A DNA stretch of 64,000 nucleotides from Pigmentiphaga aceris (GTDB taxonomy: Bacteria > Pseudomonadota > Gammaproteobacteria > Burkholderiales > Burkholderiaceae_B). The notes under the pieces were generated by a model that saw nothing but the letters and a program-made list of their open reading frames with translations, was not told the origin of the DNA and did no database searches. This document shows, one piece after another, positions 30,508 to 39,068 of the stretch. Positions within the stretch are counted from its first letter, which is position 1; every line of letters starts with the position of its first letter. Where the stretch lies: positions 5,580,001 to 5,644,000 of the forward strand of contig NZ_CP043046.1 of NCBI RefSeq assembly GCF_008119665.1. The letters are read 5' to 3'. Position numbers and translations under genes: made by a program.

Positions 30508-31473
30508 ATGAATCGCAGCGCCCTTGTGTTTGCCCTGGCAGCGTGCATGCCACTGACCCATGCCGTGGCCCAGAATGCTTATCCCACCAGACCAGTGAAA
30601 CTGGTGGTGCCCTATGCACCCGGTGGCAGTGCGGACATCGCCGCACGTCTTGTTTCCGAGAAGTGGGGTGAAACATTGGGCAAGACCCTTGTCATCGAGA
30701 ACAAGGGCGGCGCAGGCGGCAATCTCGGCGTCGATTCTGTGGCCAAGTCACCCGCAGACGGCTACACCATTGGTCTGCAAACCGTCTCGCTGGCCATCAA
30801 CCCTTGGCTGACCCCCAAGATGCCGTATGACACGCTCAAGGACCTGGCTCCTTTCGGCATGGTGGCGACCTCGCAGCACGTGCTGGTCGTGAACGACGCG
30901 CTGCCGGCGAAGAACCTGAACGAGCTGACGGCACTGCTCACCGCCAAGCCCGGTCAGTACAGCTATGGCTCTGCCGGCTCTGGCAGCACCTTCCACATCG
31001 CGGCCGAGCTGTTCAAGAGCGTGGGCAAGCTTGATGTGATGCACGTGCCCTATCGCGGCGGCGGCCCTGCCTTGATCGACACCATGGGCGGCCAGGTGCA
31101 GATGTCGTTCCCCGTCCTGTCGGCGGCGGCACCCCATGTTCGTGCTGGCAAGCTGCGCGCGATTGGCGTCACGGGAAAGCAGCGCTCGCCGCTGATGCCC
31201 GACGTACCGACGATTGCCGAAGCCGGCATGCCGAACTACGCGTTTGAAACCTGGTTCATGGTATTTGCACCCGCCGGCACACCCGCGCCCATCATCGAGA
31301 AACTGAATACATCGCTGCGCACCGCGCTCAGCGATCCCGCCGTGTCGGCACGGATGACCAAGGAAGGCTTCGATCCACTCATCGCCACCCCTGCCGAAGC
31401 CCGCGCACGCCTTGAGCGCGAATTGCCGCAGTGGGGCACGCTGGTGCAAGAACGTGGCATCAAAGCGGAATAA
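30508..31473 (+). CDS. Bug/TctC-type tripartite tricarboxylate transporter binding protein
   Basis: Exported solute-binding protein of 321 residues. The signal peptide (MNRSALVFALAACMPLTHAVAQ, split here as MNRSALVFALAACMPLTHAV then AQ) is cleaved near residue 22. Family motifs follow: PTRPVKLVVPYAPGGSADI, NKGGAGGNLGVDSVAKSPAD, GQYSYGSAGSGSTFHIAAEL and MHVPYRGGGPALIDTMGGQV. Bug proteins bind carboxylates and are very numerous in Bordetella and relatives, often without their membrane partners. No TctA or TctB gene is nearby. ATG 30508 has GGGAG upstream. Placement just before leuC/leuD-like genes suggests the ligand is a di- or tricarboxylate. Confidence 0.92.
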   Translation: MNRSALVFALAACMPLTHAVAQNAYPTRPVKLVVPYAPGGSADIAARLVSEKWGETLGKTLVIENKGGAGGNLGVDSVAKSPADGYTIGLQTVSLAINPWLTPKMPYDTLKDLAPFGMVATSQHVLVVNDALPAKNLNELTALLTAKPGQYSYGSAGSGSTFHIAAELFKSVGKLDVMHVPYRGGGPALIDTMGGQVQMSFPVLSAAAPHVRAGKLRAIGVTGKQRSPLMPDVPTIAEAGMPNYAFETWFMVFAPAGTPAPIIEKLNTSLRTALSDPAVSARMTKEGFDPLIATPAEARARLERELPQWGTLVQERGIKAE

Positions 31474-31477
31474 ATTC

Positions 31478-32908
31478 ATGTCGCACAAGATAATTACCTC
31501 GCAGACCCTTTATCAGAAGCTTGTCGCCAGCCACACCGTTCGTCGACTCGATGAGGACAACGTACTGCTGTTCTGTGATCTGCATCTGATGAACGAATAC
31601 ACCAGTCCGCAGGCGTTTGCCGGGCTGCACGATGAAAACCGCAAGGTGGCCGTGCCCGGACAGAACGTCTCGGTCGTCAGTCACATCATCCCCACCGACC
31701 CGTCTTCGATTCGCATCATTCACGACGCCGCGTCGGCGCTGCAAGCCACCAACCTGGCCCGCAATTGCGCGTTTCATGGCATCCCCTTGTTCGACACGAA
31801 CGATGCGATGCAAGGTATCGAGCACGTGGTGGCACCCGAGCACGGCATGATTCGACCGGGCATGGTGGTCATCTGTGGCGACAGCCATACGACAACCTAT
31901 GGGGCGCTCGGGGCGCTTGGCTTCGGCATCGGGACATCCGAGGTAGAGCATGTACTTGCCACGCAAACCCTGGTGTATCGCACCGCAAAAGACATGCGCA
32001 TCCGGGTCAACGGTACGCTGCCGGTGGGCACCACCAGCAAGGACCTGATTCTGATGATCATCGGCCAGATCGGGGCACAAGGCGCACGGGGTTACGTGGT
32101 GGAGTTCTGTGGCACCGCCATCGAGCAACTGTCGGTGGAGGCACGCTTCACGCTGTGCAACATGGCCGTCGAAGCGGGTGCCCGTGGGGCATTGATCGCG
32201 CCGGATGAGACGTCCATTCGCTACGTGCTGGAGAAGTGCCCTGACATTGTTGGCGACACACGCGATGCCGCCCTGGCTGCATGGAAACACCTGTACAGCG
32301 ATGACAACGCCCGCTTCGATAAAGAACACACGTTCGACGCAACCGACATCGAGCCGCACGTAACCTGGGGCACGAGTCCCGACCAGGTGCTGCCAATATC
32401 CGGGAAGATTCCTTCGCCCGATTCCGTGGCGGCAGACGTCCGCCGCAGCGCAGAGCAAGCCCTGCGCTACACCGCGCTTCAGCCCGGGGCCACCCTCGCC
32501 GGCACGCCGATCGAGCACGTTTTCATCGGGTCGTGTACCAACGCGCGTATCGAAGACTTGCGGTCGGCGGCTCAGGTCGTGGCAGGCCGGCAGGTTGCCA
32601 AAAACGTTCGTGCCATGGTGGTGCCAGGGTCCGGCGCGGTGAAGATTCAGGCAGAGGCCGAGGGCCTCGACCAGGTATTTCTGAACGCTGGCTTTGAATG
32701 GCGCAAGCCCGGCTGCTCAATGTGTCTGGCCATGAACGATGACGTCCTGATGGATGGCATCCGCTGTGCCTCGACCACCAATCGCAACTTTGAAGGCCGT
32801 CAGGGCCGGGGTGCCATCACCCACTTGATGAGCCCCGCCATGGCGGCAGCCGCCGCCGTGACGGGCATGATTACCGATGTACGAAAGCTGGAGCCAGCCC
32901 ATGTCTGA
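31478..32908 (+). CDS. leuC: 3-isopropylmalate dehydratase large-subunit-like protein
   Basis: Aconitase-family hydro-lyase large subunit, 476 residues. The iron-sulfur cysteines are Cys353 in FIGSCTNARIEDL and Cys413 and Cys416 in PGCSMCLAMN. CGDSHTTTYGALGALGFGIG and NRNFEGRQGR are also conserved. It pairs with the downstream leuD-like gene, which overlaps it by eight bases. Start ATG 31478 lies four bases after the binding-protein stop. There is no leuB or leuA here, and the gene is tied to a carboxylate-binding protein and a LysR regulator. The real substrate may be another hydroxy-di-acid such as citramalate or dimethylmalate rather than isopropylmalate. The symbol marks homology only. 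Confidence 0.85.
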   Translation: MSHKIITSQTLYQKLVASHTVRRLDEDNVLLFCDLHLMNEYTSPQAFAGLHDENRKVAVPGQNVSVVSHIIPTDPSSIRIIHDAASALQATNLARNCAFHGIPLFDTNDAMQGIEHVVAPEHGMIRPGMVVICGDSHTTTYGALGALGFGIGTSEVEHVLATQTLVYRTAKDMRIRVNGTLPVGTTSKDLILMIIGQIGAQGARGYVVEFCGTAIEQLSVEARFTLCNMAVEAGARGALIAPDETSIRYVLEKCPDIVGDTRDAALAAWKHLYSDDNARFDKEHTFDATDIEPHVTWGTSPDQVLPISGKIPSPDSVAADVRRSAEQALRYTALQPGATLAGTPIEHVFIGSCTNARIEDLRSAAQVVAGRQVAKNVRAMVVPGSGAVKIQAEAEGLDQVFLNAGFEWRKPGCSMCLAMNDDVLMDGIRCASTTNRNFEGRQGRGAITHLMSPAMAAAAAVTGMITDVRKLEPAHV

Positions 32909-33551
32909 AAAACGATTCGTAACGGGGCAAGCCTCGGCGCTGCGCATAGACAATCTGGATACTGACCAGATCATGCCCAAGCAGTTTTTGCGTGGCATTG
33001 ACAAGTCGGGCCTCGTCGATGGTCTGCTGTATGACCTGCGTTTCGACAAGCACGGCGGCGTGCGCCCGGAATTCGTGCTGAACAAGCCCGAACGCGCGGG
33101 CACCAGCATCCTGATCGGCGGCGCCAACTTCGGCTGTGGCTCCAGCCGGGAGCATGCCGTCTGGGGGCTTCTGCAGTACGGTATTCAAGCCGTCGTGGCC
33201 CCGAGCTTTGGCGAAATTTTCTACTCCAATGCGATGGGAAACCGGCTGTTGCTGGTGCAACTGAACGCTGAGGACATCGAGGCGATGATGGCGCTCGCTG
33301 ACCGTCCTGACGCACCAGAGATGCGCATCGATGTGGCGAGCCGCACGGTCAGCTTCGGGGAGGTGCAAGCGACCTTCCCACTGTCGCAACGACATCAGAC
33401 CATGTTCCTGCAAGGCGTTGATGTGATTGGTCTGAGCTTGAGCTACCAGGAAGAAATCGACGCGTTCGCCAAGACCCATTGGGAACAGCAGCCCTGGGTT
33501 CGCGACGTGGCTCGTCGGATGAAAGACCGCATGACTGCTGTCGCTGACTGA
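32901..33551 (+). CDS. leuD: 3-isopropylmalate dehydratase small-subunit-like protein
   Basis: Swivelling-domain subunit of the hydro-lyase, 216 residues. Signs are VTGQASALRIDNLDTDQIMPKQFL-type opening (LDTDQIMPKQFL), GGANFGCGSSREHAVWGL and GIQAVVAPSFGEIFYSNAMGN. ATG 32901 overlaps the large-subunit gene by eight bases, a common coupling in leuCD. Its specificity loop cannot be read with confidence from sequence alone. Confidence 0.88.
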   Translation: MSEKRFVTGQASALRIDNLDTDQIMPKQFLRGIDKSGLVDGLLYDLRFDKHGGVRPEFVLNKPERAGTSILIGGANFGCGSSREHAVWGLLQYGIQAVVAPSFGEIFYSNAMGNRLLLVQLNAEDIEAMMALADRPDAPEMRIDVASRTVSFGEVQATFPLSQRHQTMFLQGVDVIGLSLSYQEEIDAFAKTHWEQQPWVRDVARRMKDRMTAVAD

Positions 33552-33688
33552 AAAACTCAGCGGGGCTGGGGCCGAGCTGCGACGTGATCGTACCGGCGAG
33601 CAAGCGGGCTGCATGAACGGTTGAGAAAACAGGCCGTGGCACGCCCGCCCGCAGTCGCGCCACCACAACGGCGATCCGTCTAGTCAAC

Positions 33689-36355
33689 TCACGCGTTGGC
33701 GGGATTCACCTTGTCGCTGCTGATCTGATAACGGGCAAGCGCGTCGCTGACCAGACTGCGCGGCACAGCGCCATCGTCGGCCAAGGCTTTCAGTGCAGCC
33801 ACCACGATGAAATGGCGGTCCACCTCGAAGAAGCGACGTAGTGCCTCGCGCGTGTCCGAGCGGCCAAAGCCATCGGTGCCAAGCGCGACGAAGCGGCGAT
33901 CGGTGATGAAGGGACGAATCTGGTCCGCGACGATTTTCATGTAGTCGGTCGCCACCACCAGCGGCCCTGCATGTCCGTCGAGACATTGCTCGACATAGGC
34001 GCGACGCGGCGCATCTTTCGGGTGCAAGGTGTTCCAGTGCTCGACATCCAGACCGTCCCGACGCAGCTCGGTCAGGCTGGTGGCGCTCCACACATCGCAG
34101 CTAATGAAAAAGTCTTTTTCCAGCAGCTCGCCTGCAGCAATCACCTCGTTCAGAATTGCGCCGCAGCCCGCCAACTGCATGCGCACCGCTGCGGTCTTGT
34201 CACCTGCCTTGAGCAGATAGATGCCCTTCACGATGCCCTCTTCCGCCCCATCAGGCATCGCAGGGTGCGCGTAGTTTTCGTTGAGCAGCGTGATGTAGTA
34301 GAAGACGTCTTCTCGCTGCGCATACATGCGCCGCATGCCGTCTTGAATGATCACGGCCAGCTCGTACGCAAAGGTGGGGTCGTAGGACACGCAGCAGGGA
34401 ATCACTGACGACATCACATGGCTGTGACCATCGTCATGCTGCAAGCCTTCGCCCATCAAGGTCGTGCGCCCCGAGGTTGCGCCCAGCAGGAAGCCGCGTG
34501 CGCGCGCGTCTGCTGCGGCCCACAGCAGGTCGCCCACCCGCTGGAAGCCGAACATCGAATAGAAGATGTAGAACGGCACGGCCATCACATCGTGATTGGC
34601 GTAGGCGGTGCAGGCAGCGATCCACGATGAGGTCGCACCCGATTCATTCAGGCCTTCCTGCAGGATTTGCCCGTCCTGGCTTTCTCGGTAATAGCTGAGC
34701 TGACCTGCGTCCTGCGGCGTGTACAGCTGGCCGACATGGGAATAGATCCCGATCTGCCTGAACAGCCCTTCCATGCCGAAGGTGCGGGATTCATCGGGCA
34801 CGATGGGCACGATTTTTTTGCTGACCCGCTCATCTTTCAGCAGGCTGCCCAGCATGCGCACGAAGGCCATGGTGGTGGAATAACCGCGTTCACCGGACGC
34901 TTTCAACTGGGCCGCGAACGTGGCCAATTCCGGGATGTCCAGCGCGGCGCAATCATGAGCACGCGCGGGCACCCATCCGCCCAGGCGCTGGCGAAGCGAG
35001 GAAAAATACTGCGCATCGTCGCTGCCCTCCGCAGGCTTCAGATACGGCATCTCATCCAGTCGCTCATCGGCCACGTCCAGCGCAAAACGGTCACGGAAAG
35101 CACGCACAGCGTCAGCGCCCATCTTCTTCAACTGGTGGTTGATGTTCTGGCCTTCGCCTGCCTCACCCATGCCGAAGCCCTTCACGGTCTTGGCCAGGAT
35201 GACGGTGGGCTGACCGGTGTGGCGCACGGCGGCCGCGTAGGCGCTGTACACCTTCACCGGGTCATGCCCGCCGCGTGACAGCGCCCAGATATCGTCGTCA
35301 GACAGGTCGGAGACGAGTTCCAGCAGTTCCGGATATTTTCCGAAGAAGTGCTCACGCACATAAGCGCCGTTCTGCGACTTGTAGGTCTGGTAATCGCCAT
35401 CCACGCATTCCATCATGCGTTTGCGCAGCAGGCCGGTCGCGTCTTTCTGCAGCAGGCGATCCCAGCCGCTGCCCCAGATCACCTTGATGACATTCCAGCC
35501 CGCCGCCCGGTACAGCCCCTCGAATTCCTGGATGATCTTGGCGTTGCCGCGCACCGGGCCGTCGAGCCGTTGCAGATTGCAGTTAACGACGAAGATCAGG
35601 TTGTCGAGCTTCTCCCGGCCCGCCATCGCGATTGCCGCCAACGACTCGGGCTGATCCATCTCGCCATCACCCAGAAACGCCCAGACCTTGCGGCCCTGGT
35701 GCTGTATCAGCCCACGATGTTCCAGGTAGCGCATGAACCGGCCCTGATACGCCGCCATGATGGGACCTAGCCCCATGGACACCGTGGGGAACTGCCAGAA
35801 GTCGGGCATCAGACGGGGATGCGGATAGGACGACAAGCCATCGGTTTCCGCCTCGCGACGGAAGTTGTCCAGCTGGGTTTCGCTTACGCGGCCTTCCAGG
35901 TAGGCGCGTGCGTAGATGCCGGGCGCAGAGTGACCTTGGATGTAGACGAGGTCACCACCAAAGCTATCTGTGCGGCCCCGGAAGAAGTGATTGAAACCAA
36001 CGTCATACAGCACGGCAGCCGACGCGTAGGTGGCGATGTGCCCGCCAACATTCGAGTGCTTGCCTGCGCGCAGCACCATGGCCATCGAGTTCCAGCGAAT
36101 CATGGCATTGAGCCTGGCTTCTGCATCCAGGTTGCCGGGATACGTCAGCTGTCGATCGGTGCTGATGGTGTTGACGTAGGGCGTGGTCACCCGCCCCTGG
36201 AAATCACCGTGCAGGCTGGTGTCGAAGTCCAGCAGCTGATCGATCAGATAGTGCGCGCGGGCACGACCTTCGACGGCGACCACGGACTCCAGCGAGTCGA
36301 GCCATTCGCGCGTCTCTTGCGGATCGACGTCGATGGGATGAGTTGGTGCATGCAT
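33689..36355 (-). CDS. Homodimeric 2-oxoacid dehydrogenase E1 (AceE-like)
   Basis: 888-residue E1 of the homodimeric pyruvate dehydrogenase type. SNVGGHIATYASAAVLYDVG and FFRGR are conserved, the ThDP motif runs from GDGEMDQPE to NCNLQRLDGPVRGN, and later motifs include SRGGHDPVKVYSAY, TVKGFGMGEAGEGQNINHQL and TDGFGRSDTREALRRFF. It decarboxylates pyruvate or a close analogue such as 2-oxobutyrate; Pseudomonas MdeB is a precedent for the latter. No E2 or E3 gene adjoins it, so it must borrow these from elsewhere. ATG 36355 has GGAGAAG five bases upstream. It is divergent from a MarR regulator, with two palindromes over its promoter. Confidence 0.9.
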   Translation of the reverse strand: MHAPTHPIDVDPQETREWLDSLESVVAVEGRARAHYLIDQLLDFDTSLHGDFQGRVTTPYVNTISTDRQLTYPGNLDAEARLNAMIRWNSMAMVLRAGKHSNVGGHIATYASAAVLYDVGFNHFFRGRTDSFGGDLVYIQGHSAPGIYARAYLEGRVSETQLDNFRREAETDGLSSYPHPRLMPDFWQFPTVSMGLGPIMAAYQGRFMRYLEHRGLIQHQGRKVWAFLGDGEMDQPESLAAIAMAGREKLDNLIFVVNCNLQRLDGPVRGNAKIIQEFEGLYRAAGWNVIKVIWGSGWDRLLQKDATGLLRKRMMECVDGDYQTYKSQNGAYVREHFFGKYPELLELVSDLSDDDIWALSRGGHDPVKVYSAYAAAVRHTGQPTVILAKTVKGFGMGEAGEGQNINHQLKKMGADAVRAFRDRFALDVADERLDEMPYLKPAEGSDDAQYFSSLRQRLGGWVPARAHDCAALDIPELATFAAQLKASGERGYSTTMAFVRMLGSLLKDERVSKKIVPIVPDESRTFGMEGLFRQIGIYSHVGQLYTPQDAGQLSYYRESQDGQILQEGLNESGATSSWIAACTAYANHDVMAVPFYIFYSMFGFQRVGDLLWAAADARARGFLLGATSGRTTLMGEGLQHDDGHSHVMSSVIPCCVSYDPTFAYELAVIIQDGMRRMYAQREDVFYYITLLNENYAHPAMPDGAEEGIVKGIYLLKAGDKTAAVRMQLAGCGAILNEVIAAGELLEKDFFISCDVWSATSLTELRRDGLDVEHWNTLHPKDAPRRAYVEQCLDGHAGPLVVATDYMKIVADQIRPFITDRRFVALGTDGFGRSDTREALRRFFEVDRHFIVVAALKALADDGAVPRSLVSDALARYQISSDKVNPANA

Positions 36356-36422
36356 GTCACTTCTCCAGGGAGCAAGGCCGGGCATGGACGGGGCATCCTG
36401 TTCAGGTGCCACGCCCCATGAA

Positions 36423-36434
36423 TTGCAATTGCAA
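36423..36434. promoter_or_regulatory. Perfect palindrome, candidate MarR operator 1
   Basis: TTGCAATTGCAA is a perfect 12-base palindrome, flanked by A and T to give 14 symmetrical bases (36422-36435). It lies just downstream of the predicted start of the AceE-like transcript, where a bound repressor would block elongation. Confidence 0.65.
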
Positions 36435-36445
36435 TCGTCTACGGA

Positions 36446-36473
36446 ATTGTAGTGACTTGTCGCATAATTGCAA
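36446..36473 (-). promoter_or_regulatory. Predicted promoter of the AceE-like gene
   Basis: On the minus strand TTGCAA (36473-36468) and TACAAT (36451-36446) are spaced by 16 bases, a reasonable sigma-70 promoter. The -35 lies inside operator 2 and operator 1 lies near the start site. Confidence 0.55.
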
Positions 36474-36479
36474 ATGCAA
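36468..36479. promoter_or_regulatory. Near-palindrome, candidate MarR operator 2
   Basis: TTGCAAATGCAA differs from operator 1 by one base and lies 45 bases away, close to four helical turns. It overlaps the predicted -35 of the AceE-like gene and ends 18 bases before the marR start, so it could also mediate autoregulation. Confidence 0.62.
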
Positions 36480-36497
36480 CGCTTACGGAGAACTCAC

Positions 36498-36944
36498 ATG
36501 CAAAAAGACGAACCGGATCTTTGGTTTTCGTTCATCCGCGCCCATCGCCTGCTGATCCGCGAGGTGGAACGACGCCTGACCGAGAGCCAGCTTCCGGTCT
36601 ATGCCTGGTACGACGTGCTGTGGGGGATCGAGAGCGGTGATGACGGCACGCGGCGCATGCACGAACTGGCCGATGCGCTGGCAATCGAGCGCTATAACCT
36701 GACGCGTCTGGTGGACCGCTTGGAAAAGGATGGCTTGGTGACCCGCGCGCGCTCGATAGACGATGGCCGAGCGGCATTTGTGACGATCACCGCCGCGGGC
36801 AAAACGCTGCGCAAGAAGATGTGGGGCGTCTACAAACAAGTCGTTGATGACTTGTTCCTGAGCCAGTTCGAACCAGCCAGCGCAAAGCGCTTCAGCAAGG
36901 CATTGGATCGCGCAAGCAGCGCTGCCCGCGCGCTTGATGCGTAG
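36498..36944 (+). CDS. MarR-family transcriptional regulator
   Basis: 148-residue MarR repressor-type protein. The winged helix is clear: RMHELADALAIERYNLTRLV, then DRLEKDGLVTRARSIDDGRA with the wing Asp-Asp-Gly-Arg. Dimerisation helices lie at both ends. ATG 36498 has GGAG seven bases upstream; a start ten codons earlier would lie in operator 2. It is divergent from the AceE-like gene and probably represses it through the two TTGCAA palindromes. The effector is unknown. Confidence 0.9.
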   Translation: MQKDEPDLWFSFIRAHRLLIREVERRLTESQLPVYAWYDVLWGIESGDDGTRRMHELADALAIERYNLTRLVDRLEKDGLVTRARSIDDGRAAFVTITAAGKTLRKKMWGVYKQVVDDLFLSQFEPASAKRFSKALDRASSAARALDA

Positions 36945-36956
36945 GATCGGACGCTG

Positions 36957-38363
36957 TCAGCTTGATTGCGCAACAGGAGCCAGCTTGACCTGATTTCGCC
37001 CCGCCGCCTTGGCCTGATACAGCAGCTCGTCGGCGCGCCTGAGCAATTCGGCCAGACGCTGTGGAACCGTTGGCGACGCAGTCACCACACCGATGCTGAC
37101 CGTCATGCGCAGCGACACGCCATCGTCGGTCACGATGACGGTTTCCTCGACCTTGCGGCAAATGCGTTGCGCGAGTGCCAAGGCGTCTTGCTGGGATGCA
37201 GAAGACGACAGAATGGCGAACTCTTCACCGCCCAGCCGTCCGAACAAGTCGGTCTGACTCAGCTCGCTGCCGACTGCCTGGCAGAACCCCAGCAGCGCGG
37301 CATCGCCAGCATGGTGACCAAATCGATCGTTGATCGACTTGAAGTGGTCAATATCCATCAGCAACAACACCGTGGGTGACCGGGTGAGCATGTCCGCCCC
37401 TTCCCGCAGAAACGCAGCCCGCCCAAAAATGCCGGTGAGCGAGTCATAGGTGGCCATGCGTTGCAGCTCTTGCAGGAGCTTGGTGCGACTGGCGTTGGTA
37501 CTGGCCACCGCAAGCGGCCCGAGCGCCAGCAGGGTCAGCCCAAGCCGCAGGGAAATCACGCTTTTCGCATCCTGCAGGTTCACGCCGACATCGATGATGC
37601 CCATGCTCATGGCGGCCTGGGACCACAGCACATAGGCCAGCACGATGCTTGCGGTGGTGAACAGGGGGAACGCCAGCGCCATCCAGAGCAGCGCTGGAAC
37701 CGGCAGCATGACCGCACCCGGCCCGTCCATGACTACGCCCAGCGCACAACTGCCCAGGAACGCGGCCCAGATGCCAAGGTTTGCGTAGCGTCGAGACATG
37801 GCGCGCGCCACCAGGGACTGCAGACCCAGACTTTTGTATTTCCAGGCAGGAAGCGTCAGGATGAAAGGCATCAGCGCCAGATAGTTCGTGATCTGCGAGG
37901 AGGACCACATGGCAAACGCCCACAGATAGGTCTTTCCGAACAGCATCACAGACACGACCGCCCCAAGCGCCGAGGTGACAAAGCCCGCCGCCAGACTGAC
38001 ACCAACCAGCAATAGCGCCGACGTGGGCCGCTGCAACAGGCGGATGTCCGGCGGATACCGCATGTAGATCCAGTATCCGACGGCAATGCCCGACAGGTTG
38101 GACAGGTTCAGCAGCAGGTTTGCTGGCCAGCTGGTGCCAAGCGCGGCATCCACCGCCAGGAAGGCCACGCCTGCCGCCACCCAGCCCGCTGGCCGAGCCA
38201 TGTGCGGGAATCGCACGAACATGGAAAGCAGAATCGCGTTGGCCGGCCATATCCATGCGAGATAACCGGCCTCCCGGGACAGAATGCCGCCAAAGCATGC
38301 AAGCCCGACCACAAGAAAAATCAGCCCGCACTCAAGGGGCACCATGCGCGTTCCGGCCTTCAT
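36957..38363 (-). CDS. MASE1-type membrane sensor diguanylate cyclase
   Basis: 468-residue inner-membrane protein. About eight or nine hydrophobic helices fill residues 8-290 in a MASE1-like arrangement (AGYLAWIWPANAILLSMFVR; LALMPFILTLPAW). A GGDEF domain follows (YDSLTGIFGRAAF; MDIDHFKSINDRFGHHAGD) with the active signature GGEEF at 378-382, so it should make cyclic di-GMP. The product-inhibition site RxxD is missing: SQTD stands where RxxD is expected. The ligand sensed by MASE1 domains is not known. It ends 12 bases from the convergent marR stop. Confidence 0.88.
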   Translation of the reverse strand: MKAGTRMVPLECGLIFLVVGLACFGGILSREAGYLAWIWPANAILLSMFVRFPHMARPAGWVAAGVAFLAVDAALGTSWPANLLLNLSNLSGIAVGYWIYMRYPPDIRLLQRPTSALLLVGVSLAAGFVTSALGAVVSVMLFGKTYLWAFAMWSSSQITNYLALMPFILTLPAWKYKSLGLQSLVARAMSRRYANLGIWAAFLGSCALGVVMDGPGAVMLPVPALLWMALAFPLFTTASIVLAYVLWSQAAMSMGIIDVGVNLQDAKSVISLRLGLTLLALGPLAVASTNASRTKLLQELQRMATYDSLTGIFGRAAFLREGADMLTRSPTVLLLMDIDHFKSINDRFGHHAGDAALLGFCQAVGSELSQTDLFGRLGGEEFAILSSSASQQDALALAQRICRKVEETVIVTDDGVSLRMTVSIGVVTASPTVPQRLAELLRRADELLYQAKAAGRNQVKLAPVAQSS

Positions 38364-38410
38364 ACGGTCTGTCCTTGCTTACTCACGTACTTGCCTGCTT
38401 ACGTACTGGC

Positions 38411-38938
38411 TTATTTCGCGCTGCCTGCGTCAGCATTCGAGCGCGTCAAATCATAGTCATACGTCACCACCGCCCCGGCCGGTAACCCACCTTCTGCCCG
38501 GCCGACTGTCATCTGATGCTCAAGCCGCATACGTGTCGCCGTGACCTCGCCCTTGAACTTGAAACTGCGCTGTTCGTCGGGGTCGTTGCCCACGCCCAGG
38601 ATGGTGCCGTTGGCATCGACGTTCAGCCGGATCATGCCGCGTGTGCTGCGCCAGCCGCCGTCTGCGTAACTGCCCGGAATCGACAGATCGGTCTTTGACC
38701 CTTGGTTGCTGCCCTTGGTGCGCAGCACCAGATCGACCCGGCTGTCGGATTCGCGCACCCACTGTGCGCTGGCGTCACTGCGTTGTTCGTGGGTCTTGCC
38801 ACCCGGCAAGGCGATGTGCAGTTTGACCGTCCCTTCGTAGGGCGCGCCTGCCCAGGCCGGTTCCGCGTCGGCGGCGAGTGCCATGCCGGGAAGGATTGCC
38901 AGTGCGGCGATCAGCGCCCCTTGACGCAGACGAGCCAT
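38411..38938 (-). CDS. Small exported protein of unknown function
   Basis: I do not recognise this protein. With ATG 38938 it has 175 residues and a good signal peptide (MARLRQGALIAALAILPGMA, cut after ALA near 22). The mature part is rich in predicted beta strands, with a Gly/Asp pattern (APYEGTVKLHIALPGGKTHE; GMIRLNVDANGTILGVGND) and ends VVTYDYDLTRSNADAGSAK. Longer starts at 38989 or 39028 would put about 17-30 residues before the signal peptide and are less likely. It lies between the diguanylate cyclase and the amidase lipoprotein, all on the minus strand. Confidence 0.6.
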   Translation of the reverse strand: MARLRQGALIAALAILPGMALAADAEPAWAGAPYEGTVKLHIALPGGKTHEQRSDASAQWVRESDSRVDLVLRTKGSNQGSKTDLSIPGSYADGGWRSTRGMIRLNVDANGTILGVGNDPDEQRSFKFKGEVTATRMRLEHQMTVGRAEGGLPAGAVVTYDYDLTRSNADAGSAK

Positions 38939-39068
38939 CGGGGCGACGCGGTTGGAGATGCAAGCGGTGTTGCGGCTGAGAATACTCATGCGGCCAGTCC
39001 CTTGATTGAAGACTGGAAATTCTTTCATGGCCTGCACAAGCTCGACCGTTACAGGTGAAACCTATTCA

